Below, in pieces: positions 24,464-33,172 of a DNA stretch of 46,631 bases (within the stretch, counting starts at the first letter, position 1; the number at the start of each line of letters is the position of its first letter). Below the pieces are notes generated by a model. It was not told the origin of the DNA. It made no database searches and saw nothing but the letters and a program-made list of their open reading frames with translations. A program made the position numbers and the translations under genes. The DNA comes from Actinomycetes bacterium (GTDB taxonomy: Bacteria; Actinomycetota; Acidimicrobiia; Acidimicrobiales; Bog-793), in NCBI GenBank assembly GCA_021797795.1, contig JAJZZB010000010.1, positions 1-46,631 of the forward strand. The letters are read 5' to 3'.

Positions 24464-26094
24464 CTCGGCCGGAGCCGTGCCCGGCGCCCCGCCGAGCGCC
24501 GGTCGGACAGGGCAGCCTTGGCCGCCTGGTAGCCGGGGATGCCACAGACCCCGCCGCCGGCATGGGTGGCCGAGCTCGCGTAGTAGAGCCCGCGCACCGG
24601 CGTGCGGTAGTCGGCGAACCCCGGGGCGGGACGCATGTGGAAGAGCTGCTCGACCGAGAGCTCGCCGTGGAAGATGTTGCCGCCGACGAGGCCGTAGTCC
24701 CGCTGCATCTCGTAGGGACCGACGATGTCGCGATGCAGGATGGAGGCCTTGAAGTTCGGGGCGAGCTCGTCGTACTGCGCGATGAGGCGGTCGGCGTACG
24801 CCTCGAGCTCGGCCTCGTGCGGCTCGTCGGCCCAGTCGGCCGGCACCCACTGGCTGAACAGCGACATGACGTGCGTCCCCTCCGGGCAGAGCGTCCTGTC
24901 GAGAGTGCTCGGGATGACCGAGTCGCTGAAGGGACGCTCGGCCGCCCGTCCCTGCCTCGCGTCGAGGAAGGCCCGCTCCATGTACTCGATCGATGGCGCC
25001 ATCTCCACCGAGCCGGTGTGGTGGGACTGCAGGGTCGTGCCGGGATCGGCGATGAAGTCGGGGAGCTCGGAGAGGGCGAGGTTGACCTTGACGACGCCGC
25101 TTCGCGACTTCCAGCGCTCGATGTCGCCGACGAAGTCGTCCGGCAGCTCCTGGCGGGCGAGGTGCTCGAGGAAGGCTGTCCGGGGATGGAGGCTCGTCAC
25201 GACGATCGGAGCGTGCAGCTCGTCGCCGTCCTCGAGCGCCACGCCGGTGGCGGCGCCGTGGCGGACGAGGGTGCGGGCCACCGGGGCCCCGGTGCGGATC
25301 TCGGCGCCGAAGCTCCTGGCGGCGCGGGCGATGGCCCCGGCAACCGCGCCCATCCCGCCTTCTGGGTATCCCCAGCTGCCGAGGTGGCCGTCTCCGACGT
25401 CCCCGATCGAGTGGTGCGCCATGACGTAGGCCGTGCCCGGTTCGTAGGGACCGGCCCAGGTCCCGATGACCCCGTTGACGGCGATCGGCGCCTTCACCTG
25501 CCAGCTCTCGAACCAGTCGTCGAGCAGGTCGGCGATCGACATCGTCATGAGGCGCGTGACGTCGCCGATCCTCCGGACGTCGAGGCCGCGGTGGCGCCAC
25601 GCCACGCGCAGCAGGCCGGCGAGGTCACCGGGCCGCTTCGAGCCGAGCTTCGGCGGCACCGTGAGCAGCATCGGCCCGAGGACGTCGGCCAGGCCACCGA
25701 GCCAGGCGTCCCAGCGCGGCATCGCCTCGGCGTCGCGCCGGGAGAACTTGGCGATCTGCTCGTAGTTGCGCCGTGAGTCGTCGGCCCAGATCTGGATCGA
25801 GCGGCCGTCGGGGAAGGCCTGGTAGTAGGGGCCGATCGGGAAGACCTTGTAGCCGTGCCGCTCGAGCGAGAGGTCCTCGAGGATGGTCCTTGGCATCAGG
25901 CTCATGACATAGGACAGGCGCGTCACCTTGAACTCGGGCGCCTCCGGCCAGGGTGACTCTGTCGTCGCCGCCCCGCCGGTCTTGTGGCGGGACTCGAGCA
26001 CCACGGTCCGCATCCCGGACCTTGCAAGGTAGGCTCCGGCGACGAGCCCGTTGTGGCCTCCCCCGACGACGATGGCGTCGTAGTCCGCTGGCAT
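24460..26094 (-). CDS. Phytoene-desaturase/PYROXD2-like FAD oxidoreductase
   Basis: A 544-residue flavoprotein. The FAD-binding motif VVGGGHNGLVAGAYLARSG is near residue 8, followed by RTVVLESRHKTGGAA. The middle shows SYVMSLMPRTILEDL, GDVGDGHLGSWGYPEGGMGA, typical of the PYROXD2 group, and the C terminus RGLYYASSATHAGGGVCGIPGYQAAK closes the FAD site. It could be a desaturase or an amine/alcohol oxidase. The ATG at 26094 has GGAGG 5 bases upstream. It heads an operon with the NDP-forming ligase, read from a promoter overlapped by operator 3, divergent from the TetR gene. Substrate unknown. Confidence 0.88.
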   Translation of the reverse strand: MPADYDAIVVGGGHNGLVAGAYLARSGMRTVVLESRHKTGGAATTESPWPEAPEFKVTRLSYVMSLMPRTILEDLSLERHGYKVFPIGPYYQAFPDGRSIQIWADDSRRNYEQIAKFSRRDAEAMPRWDAWLGGLADVLGPMLLTVPPKLGSKRPGDLAGLLRVAWRHRGLDVRRIGDVTRLMTMSIADLLDDWFESWQVKAPIAVNGVIGTWAGPYEPGTAYVMAHHSIGDVGDGHLGSWGYPEGGMGAVAGAIARAARSFGAEIRTGAPVARTLVRHGAATGVALEDGDELHAPIVVTSLHPRTAFLEHLARQELPDDFVGDIERWKSRSGVVKVNLALSELPDFIADPGTTLQSHHTGSVEMAPSIEYMERAFLDARQGRAAERPFSDSVIPSTLDRTLCPEGTHVMSLFSQWVPADWADEPHEAELEAYADRLIAQYDELAPNFKASILHRDIVGPYEMQRDYGLVGGNIFHGELSVEQLFHMRPAPGFADYRTPVRGLYYASSATHAGGGVCGIPGYQAAKAALSDRRSAGRRARLRPR

Positions 26095-26124
26095 CCCGTC
26101 CTCCGTTCGTCCGCCCCCGGCGGT

Positions 26125-26167
26125 TGACTGACTGTTCAGTCTATCGAGCGCTGTTACAGTCGGACAA
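26125..26167 (-). promoter_or_regulatory. TetR operator 3 and minus-strand promoter
   Basis: The dyad TGACTG-ACTGTT-CAGTCT (26125-26142) lies between the divergent FAD-enzyme and TetR genes. On the minus strand TTGTCC (26167-26162), an 18-base spacer and TAGACT (26143-26138) form a promoter whose -10 overlaps the dyad. Operator 4 has the same -10 sequence and spacer length. The site could repress both directions, giving autoregulation of the TetR gene. Confidence 0.72.
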
Positions 26168-26221
26168 GGCCGTGTGCGACGGACAGGACCCTTTTCGGCC
26201 GCGGAGGAAGGACGGTTGCGG

Positions 26222-26881
26222 GTGACCACCACGTCTGAGACCAGCCTCGAGGCGCTGCCCGACGCCCGGCGGACCCAGATCCTCTCGGCCGCGATCGACG
26301 TCATCATGGAACGCGGCTTCCCCGAGACCCGGATCGCGGACGTCTCCGAGCGGGCCGGGGTGAGCCCTGCCCTCGTCATCTACTACTTCAAGACCAAGGA
26401 CCGTCTGCTCGCCGAGGCGATGCGGCAGGCCGAAGAGGGCTGGTACGCCGAGATGACCCGTCAGACCGGCCGGATCCCGACGGCGGCCGGGCGCCTCGAG
26501 GAGGTCGTCTCCATGACCTGCCTGCCGGCGGTGCCCGGCTCGGTGGAGGAGCCGTGGGCGCTCTGGCTCGACCTCTGGGGGCAGGCACTGCGCAACGACG
26601 AGGTGCGCCGCGTCCGGGAGGAGTCCGACGAGCGGTTCCGCGAGACGATCCGTCAGATCGTCCGCGACGGCATGGGCGCCGGCGAGTTCCAGGAGGTCTC
26701 GGTGGACGACTTCGCCGTCGGCTTCACGGCCCTCTTGGACGGGCTGGCGATCCAGATCGTGCTCGGGGACCCCGTCGTCGACGCCCAGCGCGCCTTCGAG
26801 CTGGCGATCTCCGTGGCCGCCCGGCAGCTCGGCTTCGTCCCCTCCGACCGGCGCGTCCGCAAGCGGGCGGGGCGCCGCTGA
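26222..26881 (+). CDS. TetR-family transcriptional regulator, likely regulon repressor
   Basis: A 219-residue TetR protein. The HTH is RRTQILSAAIDVIMERGFPETRIADVSERAGVSPALVIYYFKTKDRLL, near residues 12-60. The remainder is a helical ligand-binding domain (LDLWGQALRNDEVRRVREE, VDDFAVGFTALLDGLAIQIVLGDP). GTG 26222 is preferred over 26174 because GGAGGAAGGA lies shortly upstream. The gene is divergent from the FAD-enzyme/ligase operon across operator 3. The only TetR gene in the window lies in the middle of four copies of one dyad, so it is the best candidate for binding them. The ligand is probably a substrate or CoA intermediate of the pathway. Confidence 0.88.
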   Translation: MTTTSETSLEALPDARRTQILSAAIDVIMERGFPETRIADVSERAGVSPALVIYYFKTKDRLLAEAMRQAEEGWYAEMTRQTGRIPTAAGRLEEVVSMTCLPAVPGSVEEPWALWLDLWGQALRNDEVRRVREESDERFRETIRQIVRDGMGAGEFQEVSVDDFAVGFTALLDGLAIQIVLGDPVVDAQRAFELAISVAARQLGFVPSDRRVRKRAGRR

Positions 26882-27078
26882 CGCCGTCCGGCCCGACGCG
26901 CCGAGGCGGTGCCGCCGGCGCTCAGACGAGCACCCGGGAGACCTCGCCGAGTACCTCCTCCCCCCGGATCGCCGCCGACGGTGGCCGTCGCCCTCGAGGA
27001 CGCTGAGGGCGTCCCTTCGAAGCTCGACCTCTGCCGGCGGCCAGCCGGACGACCACCTGGATGGCGCGGTGGAGCGTC

Positions 27079-28455
27079 TCAGGCGGCCACGTCTTGGAGG
27101 CGGGTGGCGAACCGCTCGAAGTTGGCGAGGAAGCGGTCGAGGTCGGTGTCGTCGTGCTGGACCGAGATCAGCCACTGCTCGGTCTTGCCCCACGGCGGCA
27201 GGAAGACCCCGCCGTTGTGCTGGACGAGGAAGTGGAGGTGGTTGAACCGGTCGTCGAGGCCGAGGAAGTCGCGGTAGTCCCGCACGGGGGCGGGGGAGAA
27301 GGTCACGCAGCCCTTCGCCCCGGCCGAGACGACATGGGCCGCCAGACCGTGGGCAGCGATCGTCGAGGAGAGCCCGTCGCGGACGCGCCCGGCCAGGCCG
27401 GCGAGCCTGGCATAGGCATCCGGCGTGGCCACCTGCTCGAGCATCGCCCGGGTGGCGGCCATCGAGAGGGGGTTGCCGTTGAAGGTGCCGACCATCTCGT
27501 AGGTGCCGTCCGCCACGTCCTCCATCAGCTCCGCCGAGCCGCCGACGGCTGCGGCGATGAGGCCTCCGCCGATCGCCTTGGCGAGGCAGACGAGATCGGG
27601 CTGGACCCCGCTCAGCGCCGTCACCCCTCCCGGTCCGACCGTGAGGCCCGTCTTCACCTCGTCGAAGGTGAGCAGCGCCCCGTGGGCGTGCACGAGCGCC
27701 TTCAGGCCCTCGAGGTAGCCCGGTTCGGGGTGGATGATCCCGGCGTTCATCATGATCGGCTCGAGGATGAGCCCGGCGACCCCGCCGGCGTGCTCGTCGA
27801 GGATCGCCGCCAGCGAGTCGAGGTCGTTGAACGGGGCGACGAGGGTGAGCGCCGTCAGAGCGGAGGGGACCCCGCTGCTGGCGGGCACGCTGTTGGGCCG
27901 CCTGGCCGGGCCGACCGCGTCGGCCCCGGGCATGACCGAGACCTGGACCGAGTCGTGGTGGCCGTGGTAGCAGCCCTCGATCTTCACGATGAGGTCCCGT
28001 CCCGTGGCCGCCCGCATGAGGTGGACGGCGTCCATCGTCGCCTCCGTGCCAGAGTTCATGAAGCGCCATGTCGGCAGGCCGAAGCGCCTGCCGAGGTTCT
28101 CGGCCACGGCGACGGCATCCTCGCTCGGCTGGGCGAAGTGCGTCCCGCGGGCGACCTGGCGGCGGACCGCCTCGACGACGGCAGGGTGGGCGTGGCCGGC
28201 CAGCCCGGCGCCGTAGCCGCCGTGCAGGTCGACGTACTCGTTGCCGTCGACGTCCCAGATCCGCGAGCCCTCCCCGCGCTCGAGGAAGACCGGCTGTGGC
28301 CTCGAGATCTGCCAGTTGCTCGTCACCCCCCCGGCGAGCGAGCGGACGGCCCTCGCATGAAGGGCGCCCGAGCGGGGCTGGCGCTCGATGAAGGCGCGCT
28401 CCTCGGCGGAGATGAGCTCCTCGAGGCTGTGCAGGGTCGCGGTCCGTGCAACCAC
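27079..28455 (-). CDS. Class III aminotransferase (glutamate-1-semialdehyde-aminomutase-like)
   Basis: A 458-residue PLP enzyme. Seen: VFLERGEGSRIWDVDGNEYVDLHGGYGAGLAGHAHPAV, RFMNSGTEATMDAVHLMRAATGR for phosphate binding, EGCYHGHHDS, LTFDEVKTGLTVGPGG with the ring-contacting Asp, and LAKAIGGG with the PLP-binding Lys. It resembles HemL but sits outside any haem locus and under regulon operator 4, so a catabolic transaminase or aminomutase is likelier. The GTG start has AAGGAG 8 bases upstream. The amine it handles links this enzyme to the FAD oxidoreductase and Rieske oxygenase, suggesting an amino-group-containing substrate; this is inference. Confidence 0.88.
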   Translation of the reverse strand: MVARTATLHSLEELISAEERAFIERQPRSGALHARAVRSLAGGVTSNWQISRPQPVFLERGEGSRIWDVDGNEYVDLHGGYGAGLAGHAHPAVVEAVRRQVARGTHFAQPSEDAVAVAENLGRRFGLPTWRFMNSGTEATMDAVHLMRAATGRDLIVKIEGCYHGHHDSVQVSVMPGADAVGPARRPNSVPASSGVPSALTALTLVAPFNDLDSLAAILDEHAGGVAGLILEPIMMNAGIIHPEPGYLEGLKALVHAHGALLTFDEVKTGLTVGPGGVTALSGVQPDLVCLAKAIGGGLIAAAVGGSAELMEDVADGTYEMVGTFNGNPLSMAATRAMLEQVATPDAYARLAGLAGRVRDGLSSTIAAHGLAAHVVSAGAKGCVTFSPAPVRDYRDFLGLDDRFNHLHFLVQHNGGVFLPPWGKTEQWLISVQHDDTDLDRFLANFERFATRLQDVAA

Positions 28456-28501
28456 GGTGGTTCTCCTTCCGGCGGCGGAGATGCAGCCGCCGTCGCTGGC
28501 T

Positions 28502-28544
28502 TGACTGAACGTTCAGTCTATCTGCAGCCAGAGGGCCGCAGCAA
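28502..28544 (-). promoter_or_regulatory. TetR operator 4 and aminotransferase promoter
   Basis: The dyad TGACTG-AACGTT-CAGTCT (28502-28519) includes GACTGAACGTTCAGTC, a perfect 16-base palindrome and the best copy of the set. On the minus strand TTGCTG (28544-28539), an 18-base spacer and TAGACT (28520-28515) form a promoter overlapped by the dyad, 60 bases before the aminotransferase start. Confidence 0.75.
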
Positions 28545-28600
28545 TCGCCTGCGACGACGGCGCGGGCCGGTCCGAGCGGCCGGGAGCGGGCGGGTCCGGT

Positions 28601-29395
28601 TCAGCAGCCTCCGGGCGGACCGAAGGGGCCCTGGCCGATCGCCGGGTCGTCGACGATCCCGGTGGCGCTCGAGCGGAGGACGGCGCCGAGGTGGACGACG
28701 TAGAACTGCCCCCGCCACGAGATGAGTGACGCGATCCCGATGGAGCGGGTCTGCCCGGCCTCTGAGTAGACGAGGCGGGACCCGGGCACGTGCCAGTAGC
28801 CGATGGAGTTGTAGCAGTAGCCCGGCGGGATCCAGGCCGCCTCGCTCATCGGCACGGCGACGTAGAGCAGGCGTGCGGATTCGACGCCCCGACCGAGGTA
28901 GCGGTGCGCAGCCGCCAGGTCGAGAGAGAAGTCGGCCACGAGGCGGTCGTGCCAGTCGGCCTCGGGGTAGGGGATCGACTTCAGGCGGTCGTAGGCCGCC
29001 TCGGGGAAGAAGGACCAGAGCGCCCGCTTGAGGGAGTCCTCCTTGATGCCGGCGAAGAGGTCCGCCATCTCCTGGTGGAACTGGCGCGAGCTCGGGGAGG
29101 GGAGCACGTTCGTCTGGGGGAGATCGCCGGTGCGATAGGTCGCAAGGCTGGTGGTCGTGGTGGTGCTCGTGCTGGTCGTCGCCTGGGTCGAGCTCGGTGG
29201 CGGCCTTGTAGAGGGCGGCGCGCCGGTCGTGCTCGGGCTCGCTCGGGAGCTGACCTGTGGCCGAGCGGTCGTCGCGACCGAGGACCTGGCGGCGCTCGAA
29301 CAGGAGCAGGTGAGCACCGTCACGGCGACGAGCGCCGGTCCGACGAGCCGTCCCGCCAGCCGTCGGTCCCTCCGGCGGTCATCCTCCTGCGGCAC
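28601..29395 (-). CDS. Predicted lipoprotein of unknown function
   Basis: A 264-residue secreted protein. A basic N terminus (RRRDRRLAGRLVG) and hydrophobic stretch (ALVAVTVLTCSC) give a lipoprotein signal with Cys near residue 30. Residues 35-90 are a Ser/Thr/Pro spacer (STSTTTTTS). The folded part has HQEMADLFAGIKEDSLKRALWSFFPE, RLLYVAVPMSEAAWIPPGYCYNSIGYWHVPGSRLVY and SIGIASLISWRGQFYVVHLG. I do not recognise the family. The start is GTG with no strong ribosome site. It lies downstream of nothing on its strand and ends 146 bases from the aminotransferase start, so it is probably a separate unit. Confidence 0.75.
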   Translation of the reverse strand: MPQEDDRRRDRRLAGRLVGPALVAVTVLTCSCSSAARSSVATTARPQVSSRASPSTTGAPPSTRPPPSSTQATTSTSTTTTTSLATYRTGDLPQTNVLPSPSSRQFHQEMADLFAGIKEDSLKRALWSFFPEAAYDRLKSIPYPEADWHDRLVADFSLDLAAAHRYLGRGVESARLLYVAVPMSEAAWIPPGYCYNSIGYWHVPGSRLVYSEAGQTRSIGIASLISWRGQFYVVHLGAVLRSSATGIVDDPAIGQGPFGPPGGC

Positions 29396-29458
29396 GGCCC
29401 GAGGCTAACGAGCCCGGTGCCGTCCAGGTTCTCGCGGAGACGGACGAGGAGGTGTGCG

Positions 29459-30063
29459 GTGGCCCACGAGCTGAAGGGCGTCGTCGCCTGCAGGCGGGGG
29501 CTCGTGTCGAGGTGACGACGGTGCTCGTCCCCGAGCCGGGACCGGGGCGAGGCGCTCGTCACGGTGCAGGCGTGCGGTGTCTGCCACATGGACCTGCACT
29601 CTCGCGAGGGCGGCATCAACGGCGACTTCCCTTTCCTGCTCGGCCACGAGGCGGCCGGCGTCGTCGAGGCCGTCGGTCCGGACGTCTCGTCGCTGGCTCC
29701 GGGGGATGTCGTCGTGTTGAACTGGCGGGTGGTCTGCGGACAGTGCCGCCCACGCCGCCGGGGGCGCCGTGCCACTGCATTGCCAGCCCACTGCGCCGCA
29801 CCCGAAGACGGCTACCGCGCCGCCGGGGCCGACCTCCCCGGTCCACAGGGCCGCGCCGAGCCCGGCCATGTCACCGCAGCCGAGCAGGCCGGCGGCCTCG
29901 GGGCGGGCGGACGGGTCCACGGGCATGCACTGGCCCGCCGCCACGGCGGCTCGACCTCGACCGCCTCGTCTCCGGGACGATCGCCCTCGAGGGGCTGGAG
30001 GAGGCGTTCCAACCCATGGAGCGGGGTCAGGTGCTCCGCCCGGTCGTGGCGCTCGACCGCTAG
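29459..30063 (+). pseudogene. Zinc-type alcohol dehydrogenase pseudogene with inverted middle
   Basis: Three plus-strand frames in turn give the N terminus: [10 protein letters not shown], then [16 protein letters not shown], then [16 protein letters not shown] and [17 protein letters not shown] to VVCGQCR. At about 29770-29935 the plus strand makes no sense, but the minus strand reads [40 protein letters not shown] and FGCGAVGW, the middle of the same enzyme family. The plus strand then resumes with [20 protein letters not shown] and [13 protein letters not shown], the C terminus. The gene thus has two frameshifts, an internal inversion and large deletions (about 360 residues expected). It cannot be functional. 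Confidence 0.85.
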
Positions 30064-31682
30064 CGCGCCGCCCGCTCAGCCGGCCCGACCTCCCGGGTCG
30101 AGGCACCGGCCGGCTGACGATCGGCCTGCGCCAGTCGTTCGAGGTACTGGCGGCGCAGCTCCCGCTTGAGCGGCTTCAGCGCGCCCGAGGTCGGCAGAGG
30201 CTCGGAGCGGAACTCGATCGACTTCGGCACCTTGTAGCCGGCGATCGTGGTCCGGGCGTGCTCGCGCAGCTCCTCGACGGAGACCTCGGCGCCCTGGCGG
30301 GGGACGACGACCGCGTGGACCTCCTCGCCCCAAGTCGGGTGCGGGACGCCGAAGACGGCCACCTCGGCCACCGCAGGATGGGTGCTGAGGGCGTTCTCCA
30401 CCTCGAGCGAGTAGACGTTCTCGCCACCGGTGACGATCATGTCGCTCAGGCGGTCGACGAGGAAGAGGTAGCCCTCCTCGTCCAGGTAGCCCATGTCGCC
30501 CGTGTGGTACCAGCCGTCGTGCATGGCCACCTCGGTCTCCCGTGGCCTGCGCCAGTAGGAGGTGAACAGGTTGCCCGCCCGGGTGCAGACCTCTCCGGTC
30601 TCGTGCGGCCCGAGCCGGTTGCCGCCCCGGTCCTCGACGACGATCTCGACGCCGAGCACCGGGCGGCCCGCCGACCGGAGGCGGTCGCCACCCCGCCGGT
30701 GGTCATCGTCGGTGAGCATCGTGAGCACCGAGGAGCACTCGGTCATGCCGTACCCCTGCCAGAGCGCCAGGTCGGGGAGGGCGACCCGGAGGCGCTCGAG
30801 GAGCCCGGCAGGCATGGGCGAGGCGCCGTAGATGAGGTCCCTCAGCGAGGCGAGCCGCTCGGGGCGGAACTGCGGATGATCGAGCAGCATGGCAAGCATC
30901 GTCGGGACGGCGAGTGTCCAGTCGACGGCGTACCGCTCGGTGAGGTCCATCGCCTGACCGGGCTCGAAGAGCGGCTGGACGACCGAGATGCCGCCGATCG
31001 CCGGGATGCCGAGGATGGCCGCCATGGAGGCGGCATGGAACATCGGAACCTGATGGAGGTAGACCCGCTCCTCGTAGAGGTTGACGGTCATCGCGACGTG
31101 GTACAGGTTGAGCAGCTCGGCCCGCTGGTCGAGGAGCGCCCCTTTCGGCAGGCCGGTCGTCCCACCCGTGTACATGAGCACCACCGGGTCGGTCTCCTCC
31201 GGCTCGTCGGGCACGACCGGATGGCCGGCCTCGAGCAGCTCCTCGTAGCGGATGTCGTGGGGATGGTCACCCCCGCCGACGAGCACGACGCGGTTGAGCG
31301 GCAGAGAGTCGCGGACGGGCTCGATCGCCCGGTCGAGGTGATCGGCGAAGAACTCGTCGACGAAGATCACCCTCGCCTCGGAGTCGGCGAGGATCAGCTG
31401 GAGCTCGCGGGGGGAGAGGCGGAGGTTGAGGGGGTTGATGACGCCGGCCCCGAAGAAGGCGGCGTGGTACAGCTCGAGGTACTGGTGGCTGTTCACCGAC
31501 AGCACGGCGAAGGGCTCGTCCCTCGTGAGGCCGAGCTGGCGGCGCATGGCGTCGGCCAGGCGCAGCACGCGGTCGGCGTGGCGGCCGTAGTCGCCGTGGT
31601 ACTCGCCGTCGTGAAAGCCGACCGTGCTCGCCCTCCGCTCCCAGGCCGGGAGCAAGAGGTGGGTGCCGACGAGCTCGTTCAT
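30060..31682 (-). CDS. Fatty-acyl-CoA synthetase (AMP-forming)
   Basis: A 540-residue AMP-binding ligase that activates a carboxylic acid, probably a fatty acid, via acyl-AMP. Seen: the ATP loop [17 protein letters not shown] near residue 175, [16 protein letters not shown] near residue 315, [38 protein letters not shown], and the C-terminal lysine region [13 protein letters not shown], where the usual TGK is altered to ALK. The ATG overlaps the stop of the WS/DGAT gene upstream by 4 bases (ATGA) and AAAGGAG precedes it. It is the last gene of a coupled operon with two WS/DGAT proteins, so it likely supplies their acyl-CoA. Confidence 0.9.
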   Translation of the reverse strand: MNELVGTHLLLPAWERRASTVGFHDGEYHGDYGRHADRVLRLADAMRRQLGLTRDEPFAVLSVNSHQYLELYHAAFFGAGVINPLNLRLSPRELQLILADSEARVIFVDEFFADHLDRAIEPVRDSLPLNRVVLVGGGDHPHDIRYEELLEAGHPVVPDEPEETDPVVLMYTGGTTGLPKGALLDQRAELLNLYHVAMTVNLYEERVYLHQVPMFHAASMAAILGIPAIGGISVVQPLFEPGQAMDLTERYAVDWTLAVPTMLAMLLDHPQFRPERLASLRDLIYGASPMPAGLLERLRVALPDLALWQGYGMTECSSVLTMLTDDDHRRGGDRLRSAGRPVLGVEIVVEDRGGNRLGPHETGEVCTRAGNLFTSYWRRPRETEVAMHDGWYHTGDMGYLDEEGYLFLVDRLSDMIVTGGENVYSLEVENALSTHPAVAEVAVFGVPHPTWGEEVHAVVVPRQGAEVSVEELREHARTTIAGYKVPKSIEFRSEPLPTSGALKPLKRELRRQYLERLAQADRQPAGASTREVGPAERAAR

Positions 31683-33172
31683 GGGACCACTCCTTTCGGC
31701 TTCGAGGCCGCTACCTCGAGCGACTCGAGGGTCGCCCGGATACCCTCGCCGACGACGCGGACGTCCGGCACCCGCTCGGCGTCCGCCAGGCAGCCGAAGG
31801 AGAGCTCGCCGTCGTAGGAGAGCATGCAGATGCTGAGGTCGAGGTTGCCCGCGAGGGGGACGACGGGGGCGAGGCGCCGGACGCGGGCGCCCATCAGGTA
31901 GCGGCGGCGCGGCGGGCCGGGGACGTTCGTGACGACGGCGTTGGCGAAGGGCTGGTGGTGGGCGAGGCGGGCGATGAGCCCGATGACGGGGGTCGGCCAG
32001 TGGTCCGCTGCCGAGACGAGCGCCGCGATGGCGGCCGCCTGACCCCCCTCCTTGCGCTGGCGGGTGAGCTGGTGCACCGTCTCGAGCTGCACCACCGCGT
32101 CCTCCAGGGCCACGGGCAGCGGGACGAGGAAGAGCGCCACGCGGTTGCCGAGGGCGAGGTGCTCGGCGGCGCGCCGGGTCGAGACCGGCACGGCCACCTG
32201 GAAGCGCTCTCCGGGGTCCTCCTCCCGGCTGAGGAGGAGCTGGCGGACGCCACCGGTCACTGCGGCGAGCAGGACGTCGTTCAGCGTGCAGTCGAAGCTG
32301 TGGCCGATCGCCTGTGCCCCCGCGAGCGGCCACTCGACGTGGACGTAGGTCCGGACGTTCGTGACGGGCTCGTTGAGGGCTGTGCGCGGGGCGATGACGC
32401 TGCGGGAAAGGAGCGAGAGCGACCCGCTGGCGAGCGCGCCGACGTGGGCGACCCGGTCCTCCAGGTCAGGGTGGCGGGCGGGCTGGCGCAACGCGCCCGC
32501 CGCCAGCCGGGCGAGGCGGAACGGCATGCCGGCGAGGGCCAGCGGCACGCCCAGCTCGTCGGCGGCCCCGGCCGCCAGCAGGGGGAGCGTCCCGTGCCGC
32601 CCGGCCCGGGCTTTCGGTGCTGCGGGCGTGCCGGCGCGGCCGCCCCGTCTGCCTTCGGCCAGGTTGTCGTCGGTGAGCAGCATCACGACGTCGACCCCGC
32701 TCACCCCGTCCATCATCACGTGGTGCACCTTCTCGACCAAGGCCACGTTGCCGTCCGCCAGAGCGTCCACGACCCACAGCTCCCAGAGCGGGCGCGAGCG
32801 GTCGAGGAGACGCATCATGAGCTGGGCAGCCAGCTCGAGCAGCTGCTGCTCGGAGCCGGGAGGGGGCAGCACGACCTCGTTGACGTGGTTCGCCACCTCG
32901 AAGTGGGGGTCGTCGACCCAGAGCGGGCGGCCGAGCCCGAGCGGGCCTGTGACCGGTCGCTGGCGGAACCGGGGGGCGAGCGAGAGCCGCTCCTCGACGA
33001 GGCGGCGCAGGTCCCCGAGGCGGATCCTGCCCTGGCGGTCGTGCAGCGGACCCGCTTCGAGATAGGTGAGCGAGCCGATGTGCATCGGCGTCGCCGGGCC
33101 CTCGAGGGCGAGGAAGCCGGCGTCGAGCGAGGTGGTGCGCTCGAGGTGGACGAGGTTGTCGACGAGCTTCAC
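31679..33172 (-). CDS. WS/DGAT-family acyltransferase, second paralogue
   Basis: A 497-residue WS/DGAT protein. The N terminus LDAGFLALEGPATPMHIGSL is typical. The catalytic motif is KVHHVMMDGVSGVD (HHxxxDG) near residue 147. The second half shows FDCTLNDVLLAAVTGGVRQLL, ALGNRVALFLVPLPV, VVTNVPGPPRRRYLMG and NLDLSICMLSYDGEL. The GTG at 33172 overlaps the stop of the upstream paralogue by 4 bases (GTGA). Predicted to form wax esters or triacylglycerol at the inner membrane. The long ORF-track start runs into the upstream gene in a wrong frame. Confidence 0.9.
   Translation of the reverse strand: MKLVDNLVHLERTTSLDAGFLALEGPATPMHIGSLTYLEAGPLHDRQGRIRLGDLRRLVEERLSLAPRFRQRPVTGPLGLGRPLWVDDPHFEVANHVNEVVLPPPGSEQQLLELAAQLMMRLLDRSRPLWELWVVDALADGNVALVEKVHHVMMDGVSGVDVVMLLTDDNLAEGRRGGRAGTPAAPKARAGRHGTLPLLAAGAADELGVPLALAGMPFRLARLAAGALRQPARHPDLEDRVAHVGALASGSLSLLSRSVIAPRTALNEPVTNVRTYVHVEWPLAGAQAIGHSFDCTLNDVLLAAVTGGVRQLLLSREEDPGERFQVAVPVSTRRAAEHLALGNRVALFLVPLPVALEDAVVQLETVHQLTRQRKEGGQAAAIAALVSAADHWPTPVIGLIARLAHHQPFANAVVTNVPGPPRRRYLMGARVRRLAPVVPLAGNLDLSICMLSYDGELSFGCLADAERVPDVRVVGEGIRATLESLEVAASKPKGVVP

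Noticed and set aside
22367-25600. ORF-track protein of 1077 residues on the minus strand
   Set aside because: Only the last 698 residues match the NDP-forming ligase. The front part is arginine-rich and antiparallel in frame to the FAD oxidoreductase gene, whose stop overlaps the ligase start.
26882-27078. Minus-strand reading IRGEEVLGEVSRVLV ending in a stop near 26923
   Set aside because: It looks like the C terminus of a protein, but too short and without upstream homology to call a gene relic.
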